The position numbers and the translations under genes were made by a program. The notes beneath the pieces were generated by a model. It made no database searches, had not been told where the DNA came from, and saw only the letters and a program-made list of their open reading frames with translations. From assembly GCA_947630845.1 (NCBI GenBank), contig CANRJB010000005.1:1-64000 (forward strand): a stretch of DNA of 64,000 nucleotides, given 5' to 3'. Every line of letters begins with the position of its first letter. Within the stretch, counting starts at the first letter, position 1. Shown piece after piece: positions 25,346-32,869 of this stretch. The stretch comes from an uncultured Clostridia bacterium (GTDB lineage: Bacteria > Bacillota > Clostridia > Oscillospirales > Ruminococcaceae).

Positions 25346-25531
25346 ATTGCAAAACTCCCGTGCCGTACCAGTTGCCGTATCATTCACTGCTGTTCACCCC
25401 TTGTGCCCTGTCTTTTGGTTGTTCTCTTTTGTTCTTTCTCTTGGGAGGATATTGCTCAGGGATCATCTGTCTATCTTTTTTGGGACGATTCCCCACCCAT
25501 CCGGAAGACAGCAATACCAGCCACCTATTTC

Positions 25532-25560
25532 ATTATACCATAATCTTCCGACAGAAACAA
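25532..25560 (-). promoter_or_regulatory. Promoter of the mraZ/dcw operon
   Basis: The minus strand has TTGTTT (25560-25555), a 17-nt spacer and TATAAT (25537-25532), about 185 nt before the mraZ start. It is the only clear promoter found ahead of the murE-murG genes. Confidence 0.75.
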
Positions 25561-25680
25561 TCGTTATTATGCACAAAGTTATAGGAATATTATCGTGCAT
25601 ATTTTATCAAATTTAATATTCTTCTTCAAATGCAAGCTGTAAAGTGAAAATAATTTACCTTAAAATGACAGAATTTACTC

Positions 25681-25709
25681 TTGCATTTTCTCCCCAAATA
25701 TGATACAAT
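25681..25709 (+). promoter_or_regulatory. Promoter of the GT-C glycosyltransferase gene
   Basis: TTGCAT (25681-25686), a 17-nt spacer and TACAAT (25704-25709), about 70 nt upstream of the start codon. Confidence 0.7.
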
Positions 25710-25780
25710 AAAAATGTAATAGCCCTGATTTTTTCAAAATCGTGGAGAATTGTGGGTAGAAAAAAGAAAGGATGTTCGAT

Positions 25781-27304
25781 ATGCTTGAACAATGTAAGAA
25801 AATCGGAAAAAAAGGGATTGACCTGTGTCAGAAGCATCTGTATCTGACGGTTTTGCTGATATGTCTCGTGGCAGGCACTTGCTGCTCTGTAGCAAATCCA
25901 ACGTTGACAGGGTGGTGCTGCGTGGTGGGAGCGATTCTGCTGGGGGTATGCATCGTTGTACGCATCATCAGAAAAACACTCACAGATGCATGGTCAGGTA
26001 TCCTTTTGTGGGGAATCGGGTTTCTGGTACGGCTCGAATTGATCTGCCGTCAGCCATATACACAGATGCAGCATGACATCGGCACTTTTACCGGCGAGCC
26101 CGGTCATGCCGGTCCCGGTCATGCCGGCTACATCAGTTACCTGTTATGGGAAGGGCATCTGCCTGACTTTGATGTGCGCAGCTTATGGCAGTACTATCAA
26201 CCACCGCTGCACCACTCTATCACTGCCCTATGGATGCATATACTCGATCTGTTCGGGATGGATATGGAACAGATCTACGAATGTTCACAGGTTCTCCCCT
26301 TTGCGTATTCCTGTCTTGCTATGGTGATTTTTTCCAGACTGCTCAAGTGTTTCCATATCAAAGGCATCCCCTATACTCTTATGTTCGGCTGTATGGCACT
26401 GCATCCGGCATTCATCATCCTCTCCGGCAGTATCAATAATGATATGCCCAGCATTTTGCTGATGATGGCTGCACTCCTGCTCACTGTCCGCTGGTACAGA
26501 GAACCCAAGCTTTCCACCATTCTCAAACTCGCTCTTGCCATCGGTCTTGGCATGATGACAAAACTCTCGGCATGGTTGGCAGCACCTGCTGCGGCAATGG
26601 TCTTTCTTGTCATCCTTTGGCGCAACCGAAGAAAGCCGCTGCCATATATCAAACAATTTGTTGCATTCGGATGTGTCTGTGTACCGCTGGGACTGGGATG
26701 GGGTGTGCGCAATCTGATCAAATTTGGCGTACCGATCACCTATATCCCCATGCTGTCGTCCAATAGCCCACAGTATGTCGGGAGGATTCCCGTCTTGCAA
26801 CGTCTGTTTGATTTTTCACCGAAGCAGTTCTCCTATATCTATGACTGCTTTAGTGCGAACGGACAGGAGTACAATGAGTACAATCCCCTGATCGGACTGA
26901 TGAAAACAGCAGTTTTTGAGGAATTTGTCAATACCAAACGCTATCCCGCCGTTGCAGGGATGGGTGAAGTCCTGTTCTGGATTCAGGTGGTGCTGGCTGC
27001 ATTGGCATTTGCAGCACTGATCTGGATGTGCCGGAAATCAGAGCTGGCTGTTCCGGAACGAATCGCTCTACTGCTGACCTACGGTTTCACATTGATCAGC
27101 TATATCAGCTTCTGCATTGCCTTTCCGCATACCTGCACCCAAAGCATACGCTATGCAGTACCGGTCATCTATGTCACTTTGTTGTGTCTGGGGATGCTCC
27201 TGCAAAAGTCACATCCTCTCTTCCGTAGGATCACTGCGGCGGTTTCCTGCATCTTTATGGCATCCAGCTTTCTGATCTATGGTGTCCTGATTTATCGGAC
27301 ATAA
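25781..27304 (+). CDS. Polytopic membrane glycosyltransferase (GT-C/GT39-like)
   Basis: A 507-residue integral membrane protein with about ten to twelve hydrophobic helices. It has the layout of GT-C enzymes that use polyprenyl-phosphate sugars (ArnT/PMT-like): a first helix, then a long extracytoplasmic loop with acidic residues (Q-M-Q-H-D-I-G-T-F, about 90-98) and W-Q-Y-Y-Q-P-P-L-H-H. The loop carries a small direct repeat P-G-H-A-G / P-G-H-A-G. The ATG at 25781 is 8 nt after AGAAAGGA; an ATG three codons earlier overlaps that site. It is a single gene between its own promoter and two terminators. The acceptor and sugar are unknown. Confidence 0.75.
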   Translation: MLEQCKKIGKKGIDLCQKHLYLTVLLICLVAGTCCSVANPTLTGWCCVVGAILLGVCIVVRIIRKTLTDAWSGILLWGIGFLVRLELICRQPYTQMQHDIGTFTGEPGHAGPGHAGYISYLLWEGHLPDFDVRSLWQYYQPPLHHSITALWMHILDLFGMDMEQIYECSQVLPFAYSCLAMVIFSRLLKCFHIKGIPYTLMFGCMALHPAFIILSGSINNDMPSILLMMAALLLTVRWYREPKLSTILKLALAIGLGMMTKLSAWLAAPAAAMVFLVILWRNRRKPLPYIKQFVAFGCVCVPLGLGWGVRNLIKFGVPITYIPMLSSNSPQYVGRIPVLQRLFDFSPKQFSYIYDCFSANGQEYNEYNPLIGLMKTAVFEEFVNTKRYPAVAGMGEVLFWIQVVLAALAFAALIWMCRKSELAVPERIALLLTYGFTLISYISFCIAFPHTCTQSIRYAVPVIYVTLLCLGMLLQKSHPLFRRITAAVSCIFMASSFLIYGVLIYRT

Positions 27305-27337
27305 GAGGACAAAAAATTGACCCGTATATAAATAAAT

Positions 27338-27362
27338 GCCCGGATCTTTCCGGGCGTTTCTA
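27338..27362 (+). terminator. Terminator after the glycosyltransferase gene
   Basis: Seven-base-pair perfect stem (GCCCGGA / TCCGGGC) with a 4-nt loop, followed by GTTTCTATC, 34 nt beyond the stop codon. Confidence 0.75.
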
Positions 27363-27372
27363 TCATTCTCCC

Positions 27373-27405
27373 AAAAAAAGTCTGGTCAAAAGACCGGACT
27401 TTTTT
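27373..27405. terminator. Bidirectional terminator
   Basis: A stem GTCTGGTC / GACCGGAC (one G-T mismatch) is flanked by an A7 run on the left and T6 on the right. It can end transcription from both directions. Confidence 0.75.
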
Positions 27406-27484
27406 GATAGACCATACTACTTTTGATGTTTGATATCCCTTTCTTCAGGTACGCACCCAGATCCATACATGCGGCGATCAGTCC

Positions 27485-27519
27485 ATTGACTTTGTCAATA
27501 AATTGGCAGAAAATTAGTA
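27485..27519. repeat. Short palindromic remnant beside the PglX-like gene
   Basis: ATTGAC-TTT-GTCAAT (27485-27499), followed by AATTGGCAGAAAATTAGTAT up to the stop codon of the PglX-like gene. It resembles the outer parts of the 3'-end repeats (copies A to C) without the central hairpin. Confidence 0.4.
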
Positions 27520-28407
27520 TCAATTCATTTTCTCCAGAATATCAGCAAACTTAGCATAATTATTCTTCACGCCGTCATCAAGGTCAATTGCAATCATTCT
27601 ATCTGCAAAATGATGCACCTTTTCCTCATAGGCGTTGATTTCCATTAGTTGCCCTGCAAGTTTTTCCTGCTGTTTTCTGAGCCTTACACGATCAGATTGT
27701 GTTGCCGTTTCGATCTGTTCGTTCAGCATCGAAAGCTGTGTACGATAACGCTCCTGCAATTCGTGTACATAATCTGTGCGGAGGATCGCAATGGTCGTTT
27801 CCTGCCACCGGTGCATATAGACAAGTGCCTTGAACGCATGCTTTTTTCCGGAGCTGAACATCCAGTAGATCGGGCGTCTCTGATAAATTTTGCAGTGGTC
27901 GGCGTAAAATCCAGTCAGTAGGTAATTCCGGATGACCTCACGGGGCGACCCTTTCCCACCAAGTGCGCTGGCAATGAATTTCAGATTCTCGTCAAGTACA
28001 TCATCACCATAGACTGTTTCCACAAAATCCACAATCAGCCCCGTGAGATCATTTCTGAGATAATCATCATCACATATTGGCAGAACATTGTCCTTTACAG
28101 GGATGATCGTTTTGTATTTGCTGCTGTCCCATTCGCCGCCGGCATAGGCAAGTCCCTCACAATCAAGAGAATATCTGCCAAACAGACAACCTACGGCATA
28201 ACTGATAAGCGACCGGATTTCTCGCCGCAGCTCGGCTTTTCTGACGGTCACTTCCTTGTCCTCCACTTCAGGTGTCAGTTCATCCTGCAAACCGTAGATG
28301 TCGATGAAAAGACGGTTCAGCTCCTCTTCATTTGCTTTCAATGTATTGAAACGATCCTCACATTCCCGTTCCCATAAAGCGTATTTTTCAGATATCAGTA
28401 CTCCCAT
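27520..28407 (-). CDS. Stand-alone C-terminal part of BREX methyltransferase PglX
   Basis: A 295-residue protein that matches only the C-terminal third of PglX, the adenine methyltransferase of BREX phage-defence systems (full length about 1,200 residues). Diagnostic strings are N-E-E-E-L-N-R-L-F-I-D-I-Y-G-L-Q-D-E-L-T-P-E-V, then I-S-Y-A-V-G-C-L-F-G-R-Y-S-L-D and R-P-I-Y-W-M-F-S-S-G-K. Residues 225-270 are coiled coil. The methyltransferase domain (NPPY motif) is absent, and no other BREX gene is in the window. Yet it has an intact frame and its own ribosome site (AAAGGAG, 7 nt before ATG 28407), so it could be a real small protein rather than debris. The upstream 480 nt do not encode the missing part. 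Confidence 0.8.
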   Translation of the reverse strand: MGVLISEKYALWERECEDRFNTLKANEEELNRLFIDIYGLQDELTPEVEDKEVTVRKAELRREIRSLISYAVGCLFGRYSLDCEGLAYAGGEWDSSKYKTIIPVKDNVLPICDDDYLRNDLTGLIVDFVETVYGDDVLDENLKFIASALGGKGSPREVIRNYLLTGFYADHCKIYQRRPIYWMFSSGKKHAFKALVYMHRWQETTIAILRTDYVHELQERYRTQLSMLNEQIETATQSDRVRLRKQQEKLAGQLMEINAYEEKVHHFADRMIAIDLDDGVKNNYAKFADILEKMN

Positions 28408-28618
28408 GTTCATTCTCCTTTATTGCGATTTCATATCCAAAACCGCTCTGTGCAGCAGTATCTGTCAGACAGGTTTTCACCGGAGTTATGTTGTTTTATT
28501 GTCATTCCTTTCATCATCTCACCTCACATGATACGCAGCACATCATACCTTTCAAGCTGCTTCTGTCAGCAACTATTGAAAATGTTGCCGGATACTTCCG
28601 GTCTGACACTAATACTAA

Positions 28619-28654
28619 TCCCTGACAATCTGATACCTATCAGATTGTCAGGGA
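28619..28654. repeat. Palindromic repeat, copy 2 (CCCTGACA type)
   Basis: A nearly perfect palindrome with arms TCCCTGACAATCTGATA and its complement. It shares the arm sequence CCCTGACA...CTGAT with 605-637. On either strand it could form a 15-bp or longer stem. Confidence 0.65.
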
Positions 28655-28686
28655 ACACCTGCTGCACAGACCATCCTTAACGCTGC

Positions 28687-28740
28687 ATTCAGCAGCTGAA
28701 TTCCGATAGACGGCATCTATCAGAATGAAAAAGATTGGTA
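28687..28740. repeat. ATTCCGATAGAC dispersed repeat, copy 1
   Basis: The segment TCAGCAGCTGAATTCCGATA followed by GAC, a short variable part and TCAGAATGAAAA, ending TTGGTA. The same order of blocks recurs at 33664-33715. Confidence 0.6.
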
Positions 28741-28742
28741 TC

Positions 28743-28781
28743 ATTTCCCATCATCCTATCGAAATAGAATGATGGGAAAAT
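28743..28781. repeat. Palindromic 3'-end repeat, copy E
   Basis: Inverted repeat ATTTCCCATCAT ... ATGATGGGAAAAT, downstream of the PL11 gene. It is of the same type as the copies at 7727, 37858 and 46911. Confidence 0.5.
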
Positions 28782-28888
28782 AACATTATTCACACCGGGG
28801 CAGACTGCTGAGATTTTATCAACATAGGTATGAAATGATTCCTGTCATAGAAAGCTGATATGTACGATCAGCAGTGTCCCCCTCATTC

Positions 28889-31800
28889 TCATTCAGCGGT
28901 ATAGTCGAAGACCGTCGGCAGAGCAGGCAGATCATAGCCCGTGCCAAGGAAATAGTCCGTATGCGGCGGTTGGTTGTAGCCATTGTTCTGTGCAGCCACC
29001 TGCACACGATACTGCGGATTGTGCATCAGAGAATATACCGGATAGGTCGTCGCATAGGTCGTCGTGAACACACGCAGTCCGCCGTCACTCTTACGGAAAA
29101 TCATTTCCTCACGCCAGTCTCCCGTCAGGTCACAGGTCAGGCAGGCATTGGACTTTGTGTAGTTGTTGTAAGCCACACCATCGCCTGAGAATACTCTTCC
29201 CTTGCCATGCTGGTCAACCATCGTGCGGTCAAGGGCAGCTCTCTCCAACACATCTGTCCAGTAAACCACAGAGTTCTGTCCCCACTTTGTGATGTCTGCC
29301 CATGTGCCGACCTGTGCATGGTCACCGGTTGCGGAGTACATCACGGAATTGTGGCTTCCGATCAGCTCTGCACCATCATTTCCGGCAACAAAGTTATCTG
29401 CAATGCATCTTCCTGTATCGCCGCCTGCGGTTTCCCGGAAGAGTACCTTGCCGGTCGCTGCATCACGAAGTTCCACACCAAAATTGATCTTCTTGCCATT
29501 CGGATGTACCTCATCCTCCAGACACTGGAAGATCTCCAGTCCCGGATTTGCCGGGTCAAAGTCTCCGATATGCAGCGCATCTCCGTGTGCATTGCTTGTC
29601 GTATAGAGAAGTTTGCCGTTGTCATCAATCACTGCCGAACCGCAGACAACTTCCTGTTTTCCGTCTCCATCTACATCGGCAGCCATTTCCTGATGGTTGC
29701 CGTCGCCGTAACCCGCAGCGGACTTGTCATAACCGGTGTCAAATACCCAGCGTTTGGATAGTTTTTTGTCTACAACATCCCATGCTGCCACAACAAGCCT
29801 TGTATAGTAGCCTCTGCCAAAGATCGCACTTGCGTTCTGCCCGTCAAGGTAGGCAACGCATGCCGTGAATCTGTCCACACGGTTGCCATAAGAATCTCCC
29901 CAGTCAGACACATTTCCTCTGCCCGGATCATAGTCCTGTGTATCAAGGGCAGCTCCGGTCGCACCGTCAAAGAGGGTGATGTACTCAGGACCTGTGAGGA
30001 TGCGTCCTGCGCCGCTGCGATAATCCTTTGTGCCGTCGCCGATGACAGAGCCCTTGCCGTCCACTGTGCCGTCTGCGGTCTTGCAGATAAGCTCGCACTT
30101 GCCGTCGCCGTCAAAGTCATAGACCATATACTGTGCATAGTGCGCCCCTGCTCGGATGTTCTTTCCGAGATCAATGCGCCATACAAGCGTTCCATCGAGA
30201 CGGTAGCAGTCGATATAGACATTCCCCGTATAGCCGTCCTTGGAGTTATCCTGCGAATTGGACGGATCCCACTTGACAAAGAGTTCATATACACCGTCGC
30301 CGTCAATATCGCCGACAGAGCAGTCATTTTCGGTATAAGAGCAGGTTGTCCCGTCAGGCATCGTCAAGTCATCAGGCTTCTTGGTGGCAATATCAAAGTA
30401 TGCGCCGCTCTGCCCGGAATTTTTTGTAGCATAGACCACAGCCGGGCTTTCCTGTTCAATCATCTTCTTGCCAACATAGGTATCAATTGTATAAACATCA
30501 GCAGGCGTGCCGCCTTCATCATAATAGCAGCTTGCCTCCCCTGCCGGCACTTCTGCAAGCAGTTTTCCGTTCTTGTAGAGCTTGAAATTCGTCTGATCAG
30601 CATCGGTCGCAAGGATACGCCATGTCAGCATCATGCCTGTCCCCGTGTTGGCAGCACTCAGTCCACGGCTCAGGTATTCCATCTGATAACCCACACCCTT
30701 GACATTGTGTGCGCCGCCCACGGCTTCTGCTGTGCCTTTGATGGGGGGAATGGGGGTGGAAGGCGATAATTTCTCCGTGGTGCTGCTGACGGATACATAG
30801 TCAATATTGGATGCACCGTCGGCAGTTTCTGAAACAAAAGTCAGCGTATTCACGCCGGTTTGCAGCGGCAGATAAATCGTTTCCTCTTCCCATACTGTCC
30901 AATCACCGGTCATCTTGCCCTGTAGTGTCCAGTAGGAGATCTGGTTGTTGAGGTACACAGATACCTTTCTGTCTGTCGTACCACCGTTGGCATAGTGTAC
31001 CTTCACAGCATACACGCCGGCAGCCGGAACACTGACATTCCATGCAGCAGTCACTCCGGCTTTGTTATCCAGATTCAAGTAGGCATCCTGTGTAAAACCG
31101 GCATTGGTCGTTTCAGAAACACCTTCTGTATAGTCGGCATCAATACCAGCATAGATGCGTTCTGTCGGGACATTTTCTGCAATGAAATCACCTTTGCCGG
31201 TATGCAGGAATTTCTGGATGCGCACGAGGTCACTTACAAAGATACCCTCTTCACCATCCACATTGGCAGCATACATCTGCTGCTGTGTCCCCTTCTGTCC
31301 AAGCACAAGCTTTCTGGCAAGTGCCGCATCAATGACATTGACCACACCGTCGTTATTCAGATCACCGGGTGTGAATTCCTCACCGATGAGCTGCGACTTT
31401 GTCTCCTGATTGGCTGTTCCCCATGTCACCGGAACAAGCTCCCAGTCCTGACAATTGATGCCATTCTGCTCCCATACCTGTACATTCGCACCGGCAGTCG
31501 TCTCGGCATTGACGATCTCGACAGCTTGTTCATCGGATTTTGTGAGGATGCGGAAACTCCCGTCAGCATTTCCGGCAAGGCGGAAGAGCTGTGCATCCGC
31601 ACCATTTGCCGCACTGATGCAGACATTCCCATCACTTACAGTCAGAGCAAGCTTTTTATCTCCGAGCATGGAATACACCGCATAATACCCATCCGCATCC
31701 GCTTGCAGATGCCATGTATCATAGGCATGGGCAGCATCTGTACTCCACTGTTGTACATTGGTGCCGTCGGCAGTTTTTCCCTCTGTGACATTGAGATAAA

Positions 31801-31927
31801 GACCGCTGTTGACATTGCGGATCACATAATAGCCGTCATAGCTATCCTCTGCCGCACCAGTCAGTGTCGGAAACGGCATTGCTGCCAGCATCATCATGGC
31901 AGCAAGAAACGCTCTGATCTTCTTCAT
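28889..31927 (-). CDS. Secreted rhamnogalacturonan lyase (PL11) with ricin-type, dockerin and CBM35-like domains
   Basis: A 1,012-residue secreted pectin-degrading enzyme. A signal peptide (1-25) is followed by a ricin-B/CBM13-like domain (about 30-168, with Q-x-W repeats), a type I dockerin (about 188-245, with G-D-L-N-N-D-G-V-V-N-V-I-D and a second, weaker calcium loop) and a CBM35-like domain (about 255-385). The C-terminal PL11 catalytic domain (about 400-1012) contains many D-x-D-G-D-G calcium-binding blade motifs, for example D-I-D-G-D-G and D-F-D-G-D-G. The dockerin implies attachment to a cohesin scaffold as in cellulosomes of Ruminococcus, and its internal position is less usual. AAGGAGATGATGTAA precedes the ATG. 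Confidence 0.9.
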   Translation of the reverse strand: MKKIRAFLAAMMMLAAMPFPTLTGAAEDSYDGYYVIRNVNSGLYLNVTEGKTADGTNVQQWSTDAAHAYDTWHLQADADGYYAVYSMLGDKKLALTVSDGNVCISAANGADAQLFRLAGNADGSFRILTKSDEQAVEIVNAETTAGANVQVWEQNGINCQDWELVPVTWGTANQETKSQLIGEEFTPGDLNNDGVVNVIDAALARKLVLGQKGTQQQMYAANVDGEEGIFVSDLVRIQKFLHTGKGDFIAENVPTERIYAGIDADYTEGVSETTNAGFTQDAYLNLDNKAGVTAAWNVSVPAAGVYAVKVHYANGGTTDRKVSVYLNNQISYWTLQGKMTGDWTVWEEETIYLPLQTGVNTLTFVSETADGASNIDYVSVSSTTEKLSPSTPIPPIKGTAEAVGGAHNVKGVGYQMEYLSRGLSAANTGTGMMLTWRILATDADQTNFKLYKNGKLLAEVPAGEASCYYDEGGTPADVYTIDTYVGKKMIEQESPAVVYATKNSGQSGAYFDIATKKPDDLTMPDGTTCSYTENDCSVGDIDGDGVYELFVKWDPSNSQDNSKDGYTGNVYIDCYRLDGTLVWRIDLGKNIRAGAHYAQYMVYDFDGDGKCELICKTADGTVDGKGSVIGDGTKDYRSGAGRILTGPEYITLFDGATGAALDTQDYDPGRGNVSDWGDSYGNRVDRFTACVAYLDGQNASAIFGRGYYTRLVVAAWDVVDKKLSKRWVFDTGYDKSAAGYGDGNHQEMAADVDGDGKQEVVCGSAVIDDNGKLLYTTSNAHGDALHIGDFDPANPGLEIFQCLEDEVHPNGKKINFGVELRDAATGKVLFRETAGGDTGRCIADNFVAGNDGAELIGSHNSVMYSATGDHAQVGTWADITKWGQNSVVYWTDVLERAALDRTMVDQHGKGRVFSGDGVAYNNYTKSNACLTCDLTGDWREEMIFRKSDGGLRVFTTTYATTYPVYSLMHNPQYRVQVAAQNNGYNQPPHTDYFLGTGYDLPALPTVFDYTAE

Positions 31928-31979
31928 TTACATCATCTCCTTGATCGGGTTAATAAAAAATTCATAACACCATACTTAT

Positions 31980-32007
31980 ATTATACAATATTATGAGAAT
32001 TTGTCAA
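31980..32007 (-). promoter_or_regulatory. Promoter of the PL11 gene
   Basis: The minus strand has TTGACA (32007-32002), a 16-nt spacer and TATAAT (31985-31980), about 50 nt before the start codon. It lies back to back with the promoter at 32037-32065, so the two genes share a 160-nt divergent region. Confidence 0.8.
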
Positions 32008-32036
32008 GTACTTTTATCAAAATTACCCGACAGGTA

Positions 32037-32065
32037 TTGCAATTTATCTTCAGATGCGGTATAAT
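32037..32065 (+). promoter_or_regulatory. Promoter of the permuted binding-protein/sirtuin pair
   Basis: TTGCAA (32037-32042), a 17-nt spacer and TATAAT (32060-32065), 22 nt upstream of the start codon. Confidence 0.75.
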
Positions 32066-32087
32066 AAATATGAGAAAGGAGGAAGCT

Positions 32088-32858
32088 ATGAAAAAGAAAT
32101 TGTTGGCAGCAGTGATGGTACTCTGTCTGGGGATGATGGGATGTGAGGTCGTTCCTGCGAACACGGTATTCAGTGCAGATGATCTGGAGGGGAAGGTCAT
32201 TGCCTGTCAGATCGGTTCAACGGGGTATATCTACGCCGGAGAGATTAAAAATGCTGAAGTCATGGGATTTGATAAAGGTGCTGATGCCATTGCCGCACTT
32301 GTGGCAGGGGATGCAGATGCGGTCATCATTGACGATGAACCGGCAAAGGTATTCGTGGCAGAAAATGATGCACTCCGGATCCTTGACGAGCCCTATGCGG
32401 AAGAGGAGTATGCAGTCATCTTTCAGAAGGGTAATTCACTCGGTGCAGAACTGGACGAGGCATTGGAGGAAATGGAAAAAGATGGTACGCTTGATGGGAT
32501 CATTATGCACTGGATCGGGGATAATGCTGACCATGTTTCCTATACGCCGGATGCATCCATAAAGCGCAGCGGAACATTGGTAATGGCGACAAATGCTACA
32601 TTTCCACCGTATGAGTATGTGGAAGAAGGGCAGATCATCGGCATTGATGCGGATATGATGCAGGCGGTATGTGACAGGCTTGGAAAGGAGCTTGTGATAG
32701 AGGACATGAAATTTGACGAGATCATGCCAGCGGTCAGCTCCGGAAAAGCAGATGTGGGCGCAGCAGCAATCACGGTCAGCAACGAGCGTATGGAACAGGT
32801 TGACTTTACACACAGCTATGCAACGGCAACACAGGTCATTGTCGTCAGAAATCAGTAG
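32088..32858 (+). CDS. Amino-acid-type solute-binding lipoprotein with swapped (circularly permuted) halves
   Basis: A 256-residue lipoprotein (signal 1-18, Cys19 after M-M-G) of the SBP family 3 type, but with its parts in reversed order. Residues 30-148 equal the second part of a normal protein: D-D-L-E-G-K-V-I-A-C-Q-I-G-S-T-G, then V-I-I-D-D-E-P-A-K-V-F-V, then the C-terminal D-G-T-L-D-G-I-I-M-H-W-I-G. Residues 162-256 equal its beginning: G-T-L-V-M-A-T-N-A-T-F-P-P-Y-E-Y, D-A-D-M-M-Q-A-V, S-G-K-A-D-V-G, V-D-F. All blocks occur once, so a complete fold is possible. AAAGGAGG precedes ATG 32088. No ABC permease is adjacent; the sirtuin gene follows by 11 nt. Confidence 0.85.
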   Translation: MKKKLLAAVMVLCLGMMGCEVVPANTVFSADDLEGKVIACQIGSTGYIYAGEIKNAEVMGFDKGADAIAALVAGDADAVIIDDEPAKVFVAENDALRILDEPYAEEEYAVIFQKGNSLGAELDEALEEMEKDGTLDGIIMHWIGDNADHVSYTPDASIKRSGTLVMATNATFPPYEYVEEGQIIGIDADMMQAVCDRLGKELVIEDMKFDEIMPAVSSGKADVGAAAITVSNERMEQVDFTHSYATATQVIVVRNQ

Positions 32859-32869
32859 GAGGGAAAACA

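Larger units (their letters stand above)
25346..25780. other. Divergent control region between the dcw operon and the glycosyltransferase gene
   Basis: This 435-nt gap holds the mraZ promoter (minus, 25532-25560) with a leader of about 180 nt and the glycosyltransferase promoter (plus, 25681-25709). Upstream of the mraZ -35 box there is an inverted pair TATGCAC (25568-25574) and GTGCATA (25595-25601). The mraZ leader contains GGTGG and GGGTGGGG runs that could be MraZ-binding boxes, but no clear regular repeat is seen. No gene is apparent. Confidence 0.6.
28408..28888. other. Gene-free repeat-rich stretch between pglX-like and PL11 genes
   Basis: About 480 nt without a convincing gene. It contains three short repeats: the CCCTGACA-type palindrome (28619-28654), an ATTCCGATAGAC element (28687-28740) and a 3'-end palindrome (28743-28781). 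No part of the missing PglX N-terminus can be read in any frame, and no clear promoter for the pglX-like gene was found. Confidence 0.6.

Noticed and set aside
25741-25760. MraZ-binding boxes (GTGGAGA and GTGGGTA) before the glycosyltransferase gene
   Set aside because: Only two loosely similar units occur, their spacing does not match known MraZ box repeats, and they are not at the mraZ promoter.
27520-28888. Complete BREX defence system
   Set aside because: Only the C-terminal part of PglX is present; none of brxA, brxB, brxC, pglZ or brxL is seen, and the flanking genes are unrelated.
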